Of a stretch of DNA of 64,000 nucleotides, positions 25,026-35,262 are shown piece after piece (position 1 is the stretch's first letter; every line of letters begins with the position of its first letter). A model generated the notes under the pieces. It searched no databases. It saw nothing but the letters and a program-made list of their open reading frames with translations, and was not told where the DNA came from. The stretch comes from Vibrio zhanjiangensis (GTDB taxonomy: Bacteria > Pseudomonadota > Gammaproteobacteria > Enterobacterales > Vibrionaceae). The translations under genes were made by a program, and so were the position numbers. The DNA lies in NCBI RefSeq assembly GCF_030161235.1, contig NZ_BSPW01000018.1, positions 1 through 64,000 of the forward strand, in the 5' to 3' direction.

Positions 25026-25881
25026 TAATAAATACAAACTGATTGGTTTTAGTGAAAATCCCACTATGACCGCAAGTATTATGATAAAGGGTACGGGGAA
25101 AGTGGTTGATATTCCACCAGCTGAGCTACTAAAAAGTGATGTTGCCGATGATCTTAATCGTAATGAATTAGTTGAAGTGTGTAAGAAGGCATATTCAAAA
25201 TCGAGCTTTGAAGGTGCATATGAATTAGAAGACAGGCACGAAAATTACTGGATGAGTTATTCATTTTTAGTTTTATGTTTATGCTCACTCTTTACTCTTT
25301 CTAACCTTACGGGTATCAAACCCATAGAAATTTTTGATACTGGTCTAGTGGTTCCAATCGCTATTTTTCTCTATCCTATTTCATTTATTTTTGTTGATAT
25401 TTTGAACGAATTTTATGGGTTGCGGTTAGCGAGAAGAGCGATTATAAAATCAACTTCAGTCAATGCTGTAATTTTGGCCTTTATTTACTTGTCTACACTT
25501 GTTCCAAGTATAGAAGCATGGCGAGTAATGGATGAGCAATATTTAACGCTTGTTGCTAGTATGATGTCTGTTTTTGTTGCTTCTCTTAGTTCATATTTTG
25601 TTTCAGAGAATATTAATGCTTATATTTTGAACAAGATTAAGCACATAACAAATTCTCGATGGTTAGCGGTTCGAATTATTACAAGCACCAGTATTGCTTC
25701 TATAGTAGATAGTGCTTTGTTTATTGGTATTGCCTTCTATAATGTGATACCTAACGACGTGCTCGTCGTTATGTTCTTGAGCCAAGTGTCTATCAAGGTT
25801 CTTTATGCGTTACTAAGTGTTGGACCTATCTATTACGCTAGAAAACTGTTTTCTCGGTTAATTAATGTCAAGGAGTTGTAA
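25018..25881 (+). CDS. Queuosine precursor transporter (VUT/YhhQ family) with N-terminal extension
   Basis: 287 residues. The C-terminal 200 form a six-helix VUT/YhhQ transporter (YSFLVLCLCSLFTLSNLTG, FLYPISFIFVDILNEFYGLR with the family Asp/Asn/Glu, RRAIIKSTSVNAVIL). This family imports preQ0/preQ1. Residues 1-75 are an extra soluble segment (KYKLIGFSENPTMTASIMIK, VVDIPPAELLKSD) not found in E. coli YhhQ. The GTG at 25018 has GAGGAG seven bases upstream and overlaps the regulator stop by 8 bases. Three bases separate it from queF, so uptake and reduction of the precursor are co-expressed. Confidence 0.82.
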   Translation: MFNNKYKLIGFSENPTMTASIMIKGTGKVVDIPPAELLKSDVADDLNRNELVEVCKKAYSKSSFEGAYELEDRHENYWMSYSFLVLCLCSLFTLSNLTGIKPIEIFDTGLVVPIAIFLYPISFIFVDILNEFYGLRLARRAIIKSTSVNAVILAFIYLSTLVPSIEAWRVMDEQYLTLVASMMSVFVASLSSYFVSENINAYILNKIKHITNSRWLAVRIITSTSIASIVDSALFIGIAFYNVIPNDVLVVMFLSQVSIKVLYALLSVGPIYYARKLFSRLINVKEL

Positions 25882-25884
25882 TCA

Positions 25885-26703
25885 ATGGCAATCTATAACA
25901 AGAATCTAGGAAAAAAGACAGAGTATGTCTCTCAGTACAAGCCCGAGTTACTTGATCCAATTCCTCGTGCGAGAGGGCGCGCCGAGATCAAAGAGTGCAT
26001 TCAGGCGACACACGCTGGTTTCGATTTGTGGACAGCATTTGAGCTTTCTTGGCTAAACAGCAAAGGAAAACCCATGGTTGCCATTGGAGAGTTTGTGGTT
26101 CCCCATACCTCGGAGAACTTGATTGAATCCAAATCTTTTAAGCTGTACCTCAATAGCTATAACCAGACTCGATTTGATTCTCAAGAGCGAGTGATGCAGC
26201 AAATGCGAAAAGATCTTAGTCAGGCAGCTGGAGCTGAAGTATTGGTTTCGTTTATAGCGGTTGACAAACCACAGGAAACGTCAGTCGACAATGCAGTGAA
26301 TTGTATTGATGATCTGGATATTACGGTGGATTCATTTGACTACGACGAAGATGCTCTGCTGGGGGCAACTGAAGATCAATACGTTACAGAATCTTTGTGC
26401 TCCCACCTTCTTAAATCCAACTGTTTGGTGACTAATCAACCTGATTGGGGAAGTGTATATATTCGTTATTCAGGAGCAAAAATTGATCATGAAGCACTAC
26501 TACGCTATTTGATTTCATTTCGTCAACACAATGAATTTCATGAGCAATGCGTCGAGCGTATTTACTCTGATATTAAACGTTGTTGCAAGCCAGAAAAACT
26601 CACCGTTTTTGCGAGATATACAAGGAGAGGAGGTCTTGATATCAATCCATACCGTAGCGATTTTGAAAGCGAAATTTGTTCGTCAAGAAATCCTAGGCAG
26701 TAA
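25885..26703 (+). CDS. queF: NADPH-dependent 7-cyano-7-deazaguanine reductase (preQ0 reductase), long form
   Basis: 272 residues, the two-domain E. coli-type QueF. It reduces the nitrile of preQ0 to the amine preQ1 in queuosine tRNA modification. Catalytic Cys180 and Asp187 sit in KSNCLVTNQPDWGS, the substrate motif is ESKSFKLYLNSYNQTRF, and the C-terminal phrase HNEFHEQCVERIYSDIKRCC and YTRRGGLDINPYRS is intact. AAGGAG precedes the ATG, and the gene follows the transporter by three bases. Together they suggest salvage of preQ0 from the environment. Confidence 0.95.
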   Translation: MAIYNKNLGKKTEYVSQYKPELLDPIPRARGRAEIKECIQATHAGFDLWTAFELSWLNSKGKPMVAIGEFVVPHTSENLIESKSFKLYLNSYNQTRFDSQERVMQQMRKDLSQAAGAEVLVSFIAVDKPQETSVDNAVNCIDDLDITVDSFDYDEDALLGATEDQYVTESLCSHLLKSNCLVTNQPDWGSVYIRYSGAKIDHEALLRYLISFRQHNEFHEQCVERIYSDIKRCCKPEKLTVFARYTRRGGLDINPYRSDFESEICSSRNPRQ

Positions 26704-26734
26704 CTCTGTTCAGCGGGTTTAACATCATTAAAAT

Positions 26735-26757
26735 AGGGGCCAAGTAATTGGCTTCCT
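26735..26757 (+). terminator. Hairpin after queF
   Basis: Stem GGGGCCAA / TTGGCTTC (with G-U pairs) around GTAA, 30 bases after the queF stop and followed by a short T/C-rich run. Plausible terminator of the queuosine operon. Confidence 0.45.
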
Positions 26758-26898
26758 TAGACTAAAGAGTGAAACACAAAGGCTATTAAGGGTTTCATTC
26801 TGGCAAAAGTAACACAGAACTTAGAATGCAAGAAACTGCCTAAAAGCGAATAAAAATCGGAGTTTTTTCGTTCATGTCTGATGTTGCCTATACTTAAT

Positions 26899-26997
26899 AC
26901 AGGACAAACTGGGCAAACCTGTCGCGAGGCGGGGACGCAAAGTGACAGCACAGCTTTTGCTGTGGGCTGCATTGCATTAGCTTTAGGGGAACCTGAC
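26899..26997 (+). promoter_or_regulatory. Cyclic di-GMP-I (GEMM) riboswitch
   Basis: The leader carries the two most conserved GEMM stretches in order: GGGCAAACC (26921-26929) and GGGACGCAAAG (26932-26942 region). Between them CCTGTC-GCGA-GGCGGG forms the P2 stem closed by a GNRA loop. A second hairpin (ACAGC-TTTT-GCTGT) forms P3, ATTAGC resembles the GGUAGC element, and CAGG/CCTG can close P1. The aptamer ends only two bases before the ATG at 26999. AGGGGA, the likely Shine-Dalgarno, lies inside its 3' end, so ligand binding should act directly on translation. Confidence 0.75.
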
Positions 26998-26998
26998 T

Positions 26999-27295
26999 AT
27001 GCTTACATTACCCACTTCATTAACGAATCAATTCAAACAGTGCATCCTAACGACTCGAATCTTAAAGAAAGAGTCTGTTCCATTCCATCAGTTGATTAAT
27101 GGCTTAAATGGCTATTCAGGTCTTTTGGCTATGACCAATGAACACCTGTTGTGTTGTTGTGATAAAGCAACACTAAATGAATTCCGTGAGACAGGAGTTA
27201 TGTTTAATGGCCACTTATTTAAACTTAATGAGCTAGACGCATTGACTATTACGGAAGCTCCAGTGTTTGCAAATGCGACCAAAGCGCTCAAATAG
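26999..27295 (+). CDS. Small hypothetical protein under a c-di-GMP riboswitch
   Basis: Not recognised. 98 residues with no signal peptide; a notable CCC triplet (EHLLCCCDKATLNEF) and a hydrophilic helical start (TNQFKQCILTTRILKKES). It starts two bases after a GEMM aptamer that contains its ribosome site, so production is very likely set by cyclic di-GMP, linking it to motility, biofilm, competence or surface behaviour. No neighbour suggests a pathway. Codon use looks ordinary for the window. Confidence 0.65.
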   Translation: MLTLPTSLTNQFKQCILTTRILKKESVPFHQLINGLNGYSGLLAMTNEHLLCCCDKATLNEFRETGVMFNGHLFKLNELDALTITEAPVFANATKALK

Positions 27296-27623
27296 TTTGT
27301 GTAATTGACGGTTCACTACTTTTTGCACTTTTAGCTTTCTAAATTCAATTTGAGTAGAAGGAGGAGACACTTCTCTAGAGTAAATATTCTGAATGTGTAG
27401 AATCCTAGTTGGTGATTAGTTCATTAAATTATTGAAATGCTTGATTAAAAACCTGAAATTTGTTGAATTTATGTGATTTATAACTATAGAATTTGGACTA
27501 GTCCATCAAAATACATGATGGATATGGAAATGGATGAAAAACAAAACTTCACATGTATTCACGCCACAATATTGTATCAAGCGTTTATATTAACGACGTC
27601 TAATTCAGCTAGGAAAAATAACT
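27296..27623. other. AT-rich intergenic region
   Basis: 328 bases before the GvpU-like gene. A promoter for that gene should lie here. I see no structured element or ORF. Confidence 0.4.
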
Positions 27624-27989
27624 ATGATAACAATAGAGCGTAATGAGTCCTTGTTTCAGAACATGGTGAGTCACACAGACAAAGATGATTCTACAGTCGG
27701 TGTGACAATATTCATGGGAGAGAAAATTCTGACAGGAGAACTTATATCTGAACGCCGATACTTTGAGCTTGTCAATGAATACCTTCAAGACAGTACAGAA
27801 AACCTTGCGTTTGATTGTCAGCTCGCACTGACAAGGGATAATTCTGGAGATAGCCAATATTTTCATTTGAAGAATGCAGTTTATATTGATTCTCATGGAC
27901 GCTCAATGCCCGCAGAGGGATGTCTTTTGCGAGGTAGGGTATCTGTTGTCCAAGCGGTTTCTATTGGATCGTGGCTGCTGCCTAAGTGA
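27624..27989 (+). CDS. GvpU-like protein (gas vesicle accessory protein U family), orphan
   Basis: 121 residues. The order of phrases VGVTIFMGEKILTGELISERRYFE, FHLKNAVYIDSHGRSMPAEG and LLRGRVSVVQAVSIGSW parallels GvpU: a beta-rich domain with GxLIS-xxYF, a central HLKNA strand and RGRISxVxGFxLG at the end. No other gas-vesicle gene is present in the window, so this is an orphan member whose role need not concern gas vesicles. The ATG at 27624 has AGGAAA upstream. Confidence 0.6.
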   Translation: MITIERNESLFQNMVSHTDKDDSTVGVTIFMGEKILTGELISERRYFELVNEYLQDSTENLAFDCQLALTRDNSGDSQYFHLKNAVYIDSHGRSMPAEGCLLRGRVSVVQAVSIGSWLLPK

Positions 27990-28308
27990 TATTGATTCAC
28001 TACATACAAAGTAGCCTGTTTCTCACTGTAACTTTGAATGAAAAAGCACTTCTTTTTGCTGACCAAAGCTTTAGTCAGTATAGCTTTAGGTTATTCAGTC
28101 ATCGATAGATGACTGTAGCCGTTAAAAAATCTCTTATAAATCGGCTACCGACATATATAGTACTGTTTTTAAGCGACCTAATAGCCCCAAAATAGAGTGT
28201 TGTGGTGAGCTGCTCAATAGACTTTGAGCAGCCACTTTGAAGATAGAGTGAGTAGCCCTCTATGTCTCTATGTATAGAAGGCTACTCAATATTAGGTACC
28301 GTCACTAA
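27990..28308. other. Convergent intergenic region with three hairpins
   Basis: Between the GvpU-like gene (+) and trhO (-). Three stem-loops lie in 200 bases: CAGTCATC-GATA-GATGACTG (28096-28115, perfect 8 bp), GCTGCTCAA/TTGAGCAGC (28209-28232, perfect 9 bp) and GAGTAGCC/GGCTACTC (28250-28287) with inner pairing. None ends in a clear T-run. They may be terminators of the two genes or a structured RNA. Confidence 0.5.
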
Positions 28309-29289
28309 TTACTTTGATTTTCTTTGCAAATTTTTTCGAGTTATTTTTTCTTGTCGGCGTTGCACAATAATTTGTTCAGCGTTGCCACCGACGTGTGACT
28401 CGCCACGAGCCTTAGCTAACTGGACTTGCTTTTCCCGTTCCCGGAATCGAGCTTTTTGTTCTTCGGTATGCTTATCGACACATTTAGGGCAACTCACTCC
28501 TTTTTCAAATAGGGGAGATTGCATTTCTTGCGAAGTGATTGGCAGTCGGCACGCATTACACATTTCATAGTGGCTTTTTTCTAGCTGGTGATTCACGGCG
28601 ACGCGACCGTCAAACACGTAGCAGTCACCTTGCCATAGACTTTCCTCTTCTGGTACTTCTTCAAGATATTTTAGAATGCCTCCCTCGAGGTGGTACACTT
28701 CTTCGAAACCTTGTTCTTTCATATAGGCTGTTGATTTTTCGCAGCGAATACCTCCGGTACAGAACATGGCGACTTTCTTGTGTTTCGTTGGATCCATGTT
28801 TTCGGCAACATAGTCAGGGAAATCACGAAACGTATCTGTATTAGGATTAATCGCGTTCTTAAAGGTTCCTATCTCTACCTCGTAGTTATTACGAGTATCG
28901 ACAACATAGACATCAGGGTCAGAGATTAAATTATTCCACTCACTGGGCTTGACGTAAGTACCAACCACATGCCGAGGGTCAATGCCTTCAACTCCCAGGG
29001 TAACAATCTCTTTCTTCAGTTTGACTTTTGAACGATGAAAAGGCTGATGATGATCGTAAGATTCTTTATAGACTATGTCTGCGAGTCGTGAATCTTGTCT
29101 AAACCATGCTAAAAGTGCATCGATACCTTCACGGTCCGATGCCACAGTGCCATTAATCCCCTCGCCGGCAAGCAGCAGAGTGCCTCTGATCTGATGGTTT
29201 TCCATCAGTAAGCGAAGGGGTTCTCTAAGATCTTTGTAATCTTCCAAACGCACAAATTTATACAAGGCGCATACAACGTAATTTGTCAT
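28309..29289 (-). CDS. trhO: tRNA uridine(34) hydroxylase TrhO (rhodanese family, YceA)
   Basis: 326 residues. TrhO makes 5-hydroxyuridine at the wobble position of tRNAs. An N-terminal acylphosphatase-like domain ([34 protein letters not shown]) is followed by a rhodanese domain ([17 protein letters not shown]) with the active-site loop [12 protein letters not shown] Cys-rich C-terminal segment ([21 protein letters not shown]) may bind zinc. The length is normal for the family. It is a single gene flanked by hairpin-rich and AT-rich DNA. Confidence 0.93.
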   Translation of the reverse strand: MTNYVVCALYKFVRLEDYKDLREPLRLLMENHQIRGTLLLAGEGINGTVASDREGIDALLAWFRQDSRLADIVYKESYDHHQPFHRSKVKLKKEIVTLGVEGIDPRHVVGTYVKPSEWNNLISDPDVYVVDTRNNYEVEIGTFKNAINPNTDTFRDFPDYVAENMDPTKHKKVAMFCTGGIRCEKSTAYMKEQGFEEVYHLEGGILKYLEEVPEEESLWQGDCYVFDGRVAVNHQLEKSHYEMCNACRLPITSQEMQSPLFEKGVSCPKCVDKHTEEQKARFREREKQVQLAKARGESHVGGNAEQIIVQRRQEKITRKNLQRKSK

Positions 29290-29454
29290 GACTTTTCCTA
29301 TTTAGCGAGCTGGATCGTAAATCCAGAGCTGTGATTTAAATCAAGCGCAGTATATCGGAGTGTCTAGTCAACAAATACAGACAATTAATAAGGGTAAAAG
29401 AAGGCGAGTACCGAGGAGAGCTGCCATATTTATCATATGGCAGATGTGTAATGA

Positions 29455-30312
29455 CTATGGTTTGAGGGTTAGTACCTTGTCTATGTCCTCGCTGCTATGC
29501 CTTTCTGCAACTTGTTCCCAAGCTTCCCCCCAGGTTCGGTTAACAATACGCCCTCGTTCTACCGCTGGACGGCTTGCTACTTTTTGTGCCCATCGTTTAA
29601 GGTTCTTATAGCTGTTAACATCCAAAAACTCTCCGGCATCATACAATTTACCCAGCACAAGACTGCCGTACCAAGGCCAGACCGCAATATCTGCAATACT
29701 ATAGCTATCACCTGCGATAAACTCGTGCTGTTCTAGTTGTTTATCTAATACGTCAAGTTGTCGTTTCGCTTCCATGGTAAAGCGATTGATCGGATACTCA
29801 TATTTTTCCGGAGCATAAGAATAGAAATGGCCGAAGCCCCCTCCGAGATAAGGCGCTGAGCCTTGTAGCCAAAATAGCCAGTTCAATACTTGGGTTCTAG
29901 CCTTGATCTCTTTCGGCACAAAGTGACCAAATTTTTCAGCAAGGTAAAGAAGGATGTTGCCTGACTCAAAAACATTAATATCGTCTTTGTTTGAACGATC
30001 AATCAGTGCGGGAATTTTGGAATTGGGATTAATAGAAACGAAACCTGAGCCAAATTGATCGCTCTCTCCAATTTTTATAAGGTGAGCATCATATTCAGCG
30101 TCTTCTACGCCAAGTGCGAGTAATTCCTCGAGCATAATTGTCACTTTTTGACCATTTGGCGTTCCCATGGAATACAACTGCAATGGGTGCTTACCTGATG
30201 GTAATGACTGGTTGTGACGAGCGCCAGAATCCGGCCGATTGATATTCGACCATTGGCCACCATTCTCATTATTCATCGCCCATACGGTTGGTGGTACATA
30301 TTTGTTCGTCAT
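29455..30312 (-). CDS. yghU: Glutathione S-transferase family protein YghU
   Basis: 285 residues, close to E. coli YghU in length and phrasing: YVPPTVWAMNNENGGQWSN at the N-terminus, PLQLYSMGTPNGQKVTIMLE in the thioredoxin-like domain, INPNSKIPALID, FESGNILLYLAEKFG, and the helical domain from about 165 (LFWLQGSAPYLGGGFGHFY). YghU proteins bind glutathione or glutathionylspermidine disulfide and have disulfide-bond reductase activity. It stands alone downstream of a HAD gene on the same strand. Confidence 0.92.
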   Translation of the reverse strand: MTNKYVPPTVWAMNNENGGQWSNINRPDSGARHNQSLPSGKHPLQLYSMGTPNGQKVTIMLEELLALGVEDAEYDAHLIKIGESDQFGSGFVSINPNSKIPALIDRSNKDDINVFESGNILLYLAEKFGHFVPKEIKARTQVLNWLFWLQGSAPYLGGGFGHFYSYAPEKYEYPINRFTMEAKRQLDVLDKQLEQHEFIAGDSYSIADIAVWPWYGSLVLGKLYDAGEFLDVNSYKNLKRWAQKVASRPAVERGRIVNRTWGEAWEQVAERHSSEDIDKVLTLKP

Positions 30313-30459
30313 TGTTATCCCTTAATTCAATATGAATATGCCAGTAGTGATAGACGTTGGGGCTAGTGAGGAGAAACCGAACCCTTTAAAGTAGATTTCG
30401 TTAGATTTAAGAGTTATTAGTTTTAATTTTAGGCTATAAATAGCCAAGTGATGGTGTGT

Positions 30460-31110
30460 CTAGCTGTGTAGATTTAGAACATTCAGTACGTCTTTTAGAG
30501 ATGGCAAAATTGTATGTCCTAAAGCCTTAATTTCCTCACAAGGTTCAACTAAATCAGGGATTTGAAACGTCGTCATTTGGGCAGCGATAGCACTACGGAC
30601 GCCATTGTTGGAGTCTTCAAATGCTAAACAATGTTTGGCATCAACGCCCAGTCGTTTGGCTGCTAAAAGGTAGATTTCCGGATCGGGTTTTCCGTTTGAG
30701 ACTTCGCAGCCACAGGTTAGTCCATCAAAAAATGTGTCTATTCCAGCTAGCTGTAACTTGATTTCAGCCACATCACGTTGAGTAGAGGTGGCGACAGCAG
30801 TTGGAATCTTGTTTGTTCGTAACCAATTTAATAACTCTACCACACCTTCCTTAACGGGAATCGGTTGATGTTTGACTATTGCATCATAGTTACGGCGCCA
30901 TTCAAGATGAAGTTTATCCAGATTATTGCCATAGGCCTGACGAAAAATTTTTTCAATGCCAACAGAGTTTCTACCAATTATAGACAGGTATACATCTTCG
31001 TAAAAAGGTAGGTTTACGGTAGAGCATGCTTGTCTAAATACATGCATGCAAACACGTTCAGTGTCGAGTAATAGGCCATCCATATCAAAGATAGCGGCTT
31101 GGAATTTCAT
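30460..31110 (-). CDS. HAD-superfamily sugar-phosphatase-like hydrolase
   Basis: 216 residues, HAD IA type. Motif I FDMDGLLLDTE with Asp9 and Asp11, cap domain at about 18-85, motif II VATSTQRD, motif III Lys in SNGKPDPEIYLLAA, motif IV FEDSNNGVRSAIAA. This is the beta-phosphoglucomutase / 2-deoxyglucose-6-phosphatase branch, which dephosphorylates small sugar phosphates. Substrate unknown. It differs clearly from the HAD enzyme at 7.2 kb, so the two are not copies. Confidence 0.87.
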   Translation of the reverse strand: MKFQAAIFDMDGLLLDTERVCMHVFRQACSTVNLPFYEDVYLSIIGRNSVGIEKIFRQAYGNNLDKLHLEWRRNYDAIVKHQPIPVKEGVVELLNWLRTNKIPTAVATSTQRDVAEIKLQLAGIDTFFDGLTCGCEVSNGKPDPEIYLLAAKRLGVDAKHCLAFEDSNNGVRSAIAAQMTTFQIPDLVEPCEEIKALGHTILPSLKDVLNVLNLHS

Positions 31111-31523
31111 TGAAAAGGCTTACTTATGTTTTTAGTGTTGATTATTTTTGCATATTACCTGATGTGAGTAAATTGAAAGCCAACAACCGCGATGAAAACG
31201 ACGCGTGTGTTATAGAGCGGGAAGATATAGACATTCGTTTAAAAATGAAGCATACGTTGAATGATGAGAGTGTTCACCGTATGCTTGCATAGGTGGTTTA
31301 GTAAAAAATAAAAAACTCTTGTGTGTCGAACAATTTAAAAAACTCGAACCCTTTCATAGCCAACTCTCCTTGTTAATCCACAATTGATGGATAAATTGAT
31401 TATATTATGAATGTGGTTTCTTAATGAGTCTTGCCTTATTAACACTAGTTGAAAATTGAATTATTGCCAAAAATCGAATGTATACGCCTCTTGGTCATAG
31501 GTATGCCCAAGAGGCGTCTTTCC
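31111..31523. other. Intergenic region downstream of katG
   Basis: About 410 bases between the HAD gene promoter and the katG stop. It contains the katG terminator hairpin (31484-31517). A 60-codon plus-strand frame at 31110-31292 has no ribosome site and looks random. Confidence 0.45.
31484..31517. terminator. Terminator hairpin behind katG
   Basis: Perfect 11-bp stem ACGCCTCTTGG / CCAAGAGGCGT with a 12-base loop, seven bases beyond the katG stop. Confidence 0.6.
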
Positions 31524-34122
<2,599 letters not shown>

Positions 34123-34905
34123 ATGACAAAAGTACGACTTGTTATCATCATTTGCGCATTGCTCGTAATAAAGCCGGTGCTGAGTCAACCAGTAGAGTTG
34201 GTAACTTTGGAATATCCTCCTTATATTGAAACAAGAAATGGTCAGGTTTCAGGCGTTGCAGTTCTACTTGTAAGTTACATATTTCACCAATTGGAGACGC
34301 CGGTGAATATTACTGTATTGCCTTGGGCACGGGCTTTAGCTTTGGTTCAACGAGGTAAAGCTGATGGTATTTTTACCGCTTTTAAGAATGCAGAAAGAGA
34401 AACATTCGCAGACTACAGTCAAAACGTACTTTTTGTTCAGAACATCAGTTTAATGGCGCTAAGGGGAAGTGGTTATCGACCAGAAGAGATTTTGATCGGT
34501 GATGTTTCAGATGTTGCCTTATGTGTGGTAAACGGTGTCAGTTATGGCAAAAGAATGGATGCCAAGATTGCTCAAGGCGGCTTTAGAGCAGTATTTCAGC
34601 GAAATAACGCTCAAGAATGTGCCCATTTAATTCGCACTAAACGTGCAGATATATGGGTCAACAACGAGTTTGGTGCGCGAAGTATCCTAGTGCAAGAGAG
34701 CTTAGACAAAGCGATTGAAATACTGACTCCTGCGGTTGAGGCTACGCCTAGCTATATCGCCTTCTCAAAAAAACGCGATCGCAAGGCGCTATTGAATCGA
34801 TTCGATGAGGTACTGGCTCAAATGAGGCAGGATGGACGCTATGAGACCATAATTTATGGTTATTTTGAAAGTATGAGAATCAAATGTGAATCTACTTTTG
34901 AGTAA
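34123..34905 (+). CDS. Periplasmic substrate-binding protein (SBP_bac_3 family), third copy
   Basis: 260 residues: signal peptide (MTKVRLVIIICALLVIKPVLS), then VELVTLEYPPYIETRNGQVSG, TVLPWARALALVQRGKADGIFTAF and a C-terminal lobe with RADIWVNNEFGAR. It carries the same PWARA turn as the two binding proteins at 13-15 kb but is strongly diverged. GGAGGAG precedes the ATG. No ABC permease or ATPase gene is near, so it either serves a distant transporter or has a sensory role. Confidence 0.82.
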   Translation: MTKVRLVIIICALLVIKPVLSQPVELVTLEYPPYIETRNGQVSGVAVLLVSYIFHQLETPVNITVLPWARALALVQRGKADGIFTAFKNAERETFADYSQNVLFVQNISLMALRGSGYRPEEILIGDVSDVALCVVNGVSYGKRMDAKIAQGGFRAVFQRNNAQECAHLIRTKRADIWVNNEFGARSILVQESLDKAIEILTPAVEATPSYIAFSKKRDRKALLNRFDEVLAQMRQDGRYETIIYGYFESMRIKCESTFE

Positions 34906-34913
34906 GGACAATG

Positions 34914-34938
34914 AACCGCTATTAAAATAGCGGTTTTT
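34914..34938 (+). terminator. Rho-independent terminator
   Basis: Perfect 10-bp stem AACCGCTATT / AATAGCGGTT with a 2-base core loop and a following T-run, directly behind the binding-protein gene. It probably also works for the convergent yqfB gene since the left flank is A-rich. Confidence 0.8.
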
Positions 34939-34944
34939 ATCAAA

Positions 34945-35262
34945 TCAATGGATTAACTCAAAAGTTATAACATACAAGTCATCGTCATTAGGGTAAATAT
35001 CACCTATCAGTTGCTTTAACTTTGGCAATGGAAGGAATTCTTGCTCAGCGTGACCTTGATTGATGTCGTCAAATCGAAGGGGTTCTACTGAAACAATCTT
35101 GACGTCGCACACTTTCTTATCTGTCTCCAAAGTAAACACTTCAACTTGGCTATCGGGTACATAGTAAGACTCGGACTTGTCACGAATTGTGATGGTCTTT
35201 TTACCTGAAGTAATAAGCGGTATGAGAGACTCAAAGAAAGTGATTTGGGTTGGTGTTTTCAT
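34945..35262 (-). CDS. yqfB: N4-acetylcytidine amidohydrolase (ASCH domain, YqfB)
   Basis: 105 residues matching E. coli YqfB across its length: QITFFESLIPLITSGKKTITIRDKSESYY, QGHAEQEFLPLPKLKQLIGDIYP. It hydrolyses N4-acetylcytidine to cytidine and acetate; Lys (KKTITIR), Thr and Glu (AEQE) of the proposed catalytic set are present. Its ATG overlaps the stop of the helicase gene (ATGA), so the two are co-translated, an apt pairing since both relate to RNA metabolism. Confidence 0.9.
   Translation of the reverse strand: MKTPTQITFFESLIPLITSGKKTITIRDKSESYYVPDSQVEVFTLETDKKVCDVKIVSVEPLRFDDINQGHAEQEFLPLPKLKQLIGDIYPNDDDLYVITFELIH

Noticed and set aside
27624..27989. Part of a gas vesicle gene cluster
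   Set aside because: No gvpA, gvpN, gvpF/L or other gas-vesicle gene is present around the GvpU-like gene.
31110..31292. 60-codon plus-strand frame divergent from the HAD gene
   Set aside because: Begins on the HAD start codon region, no Shine-Dalgarno and no recognisable protein.
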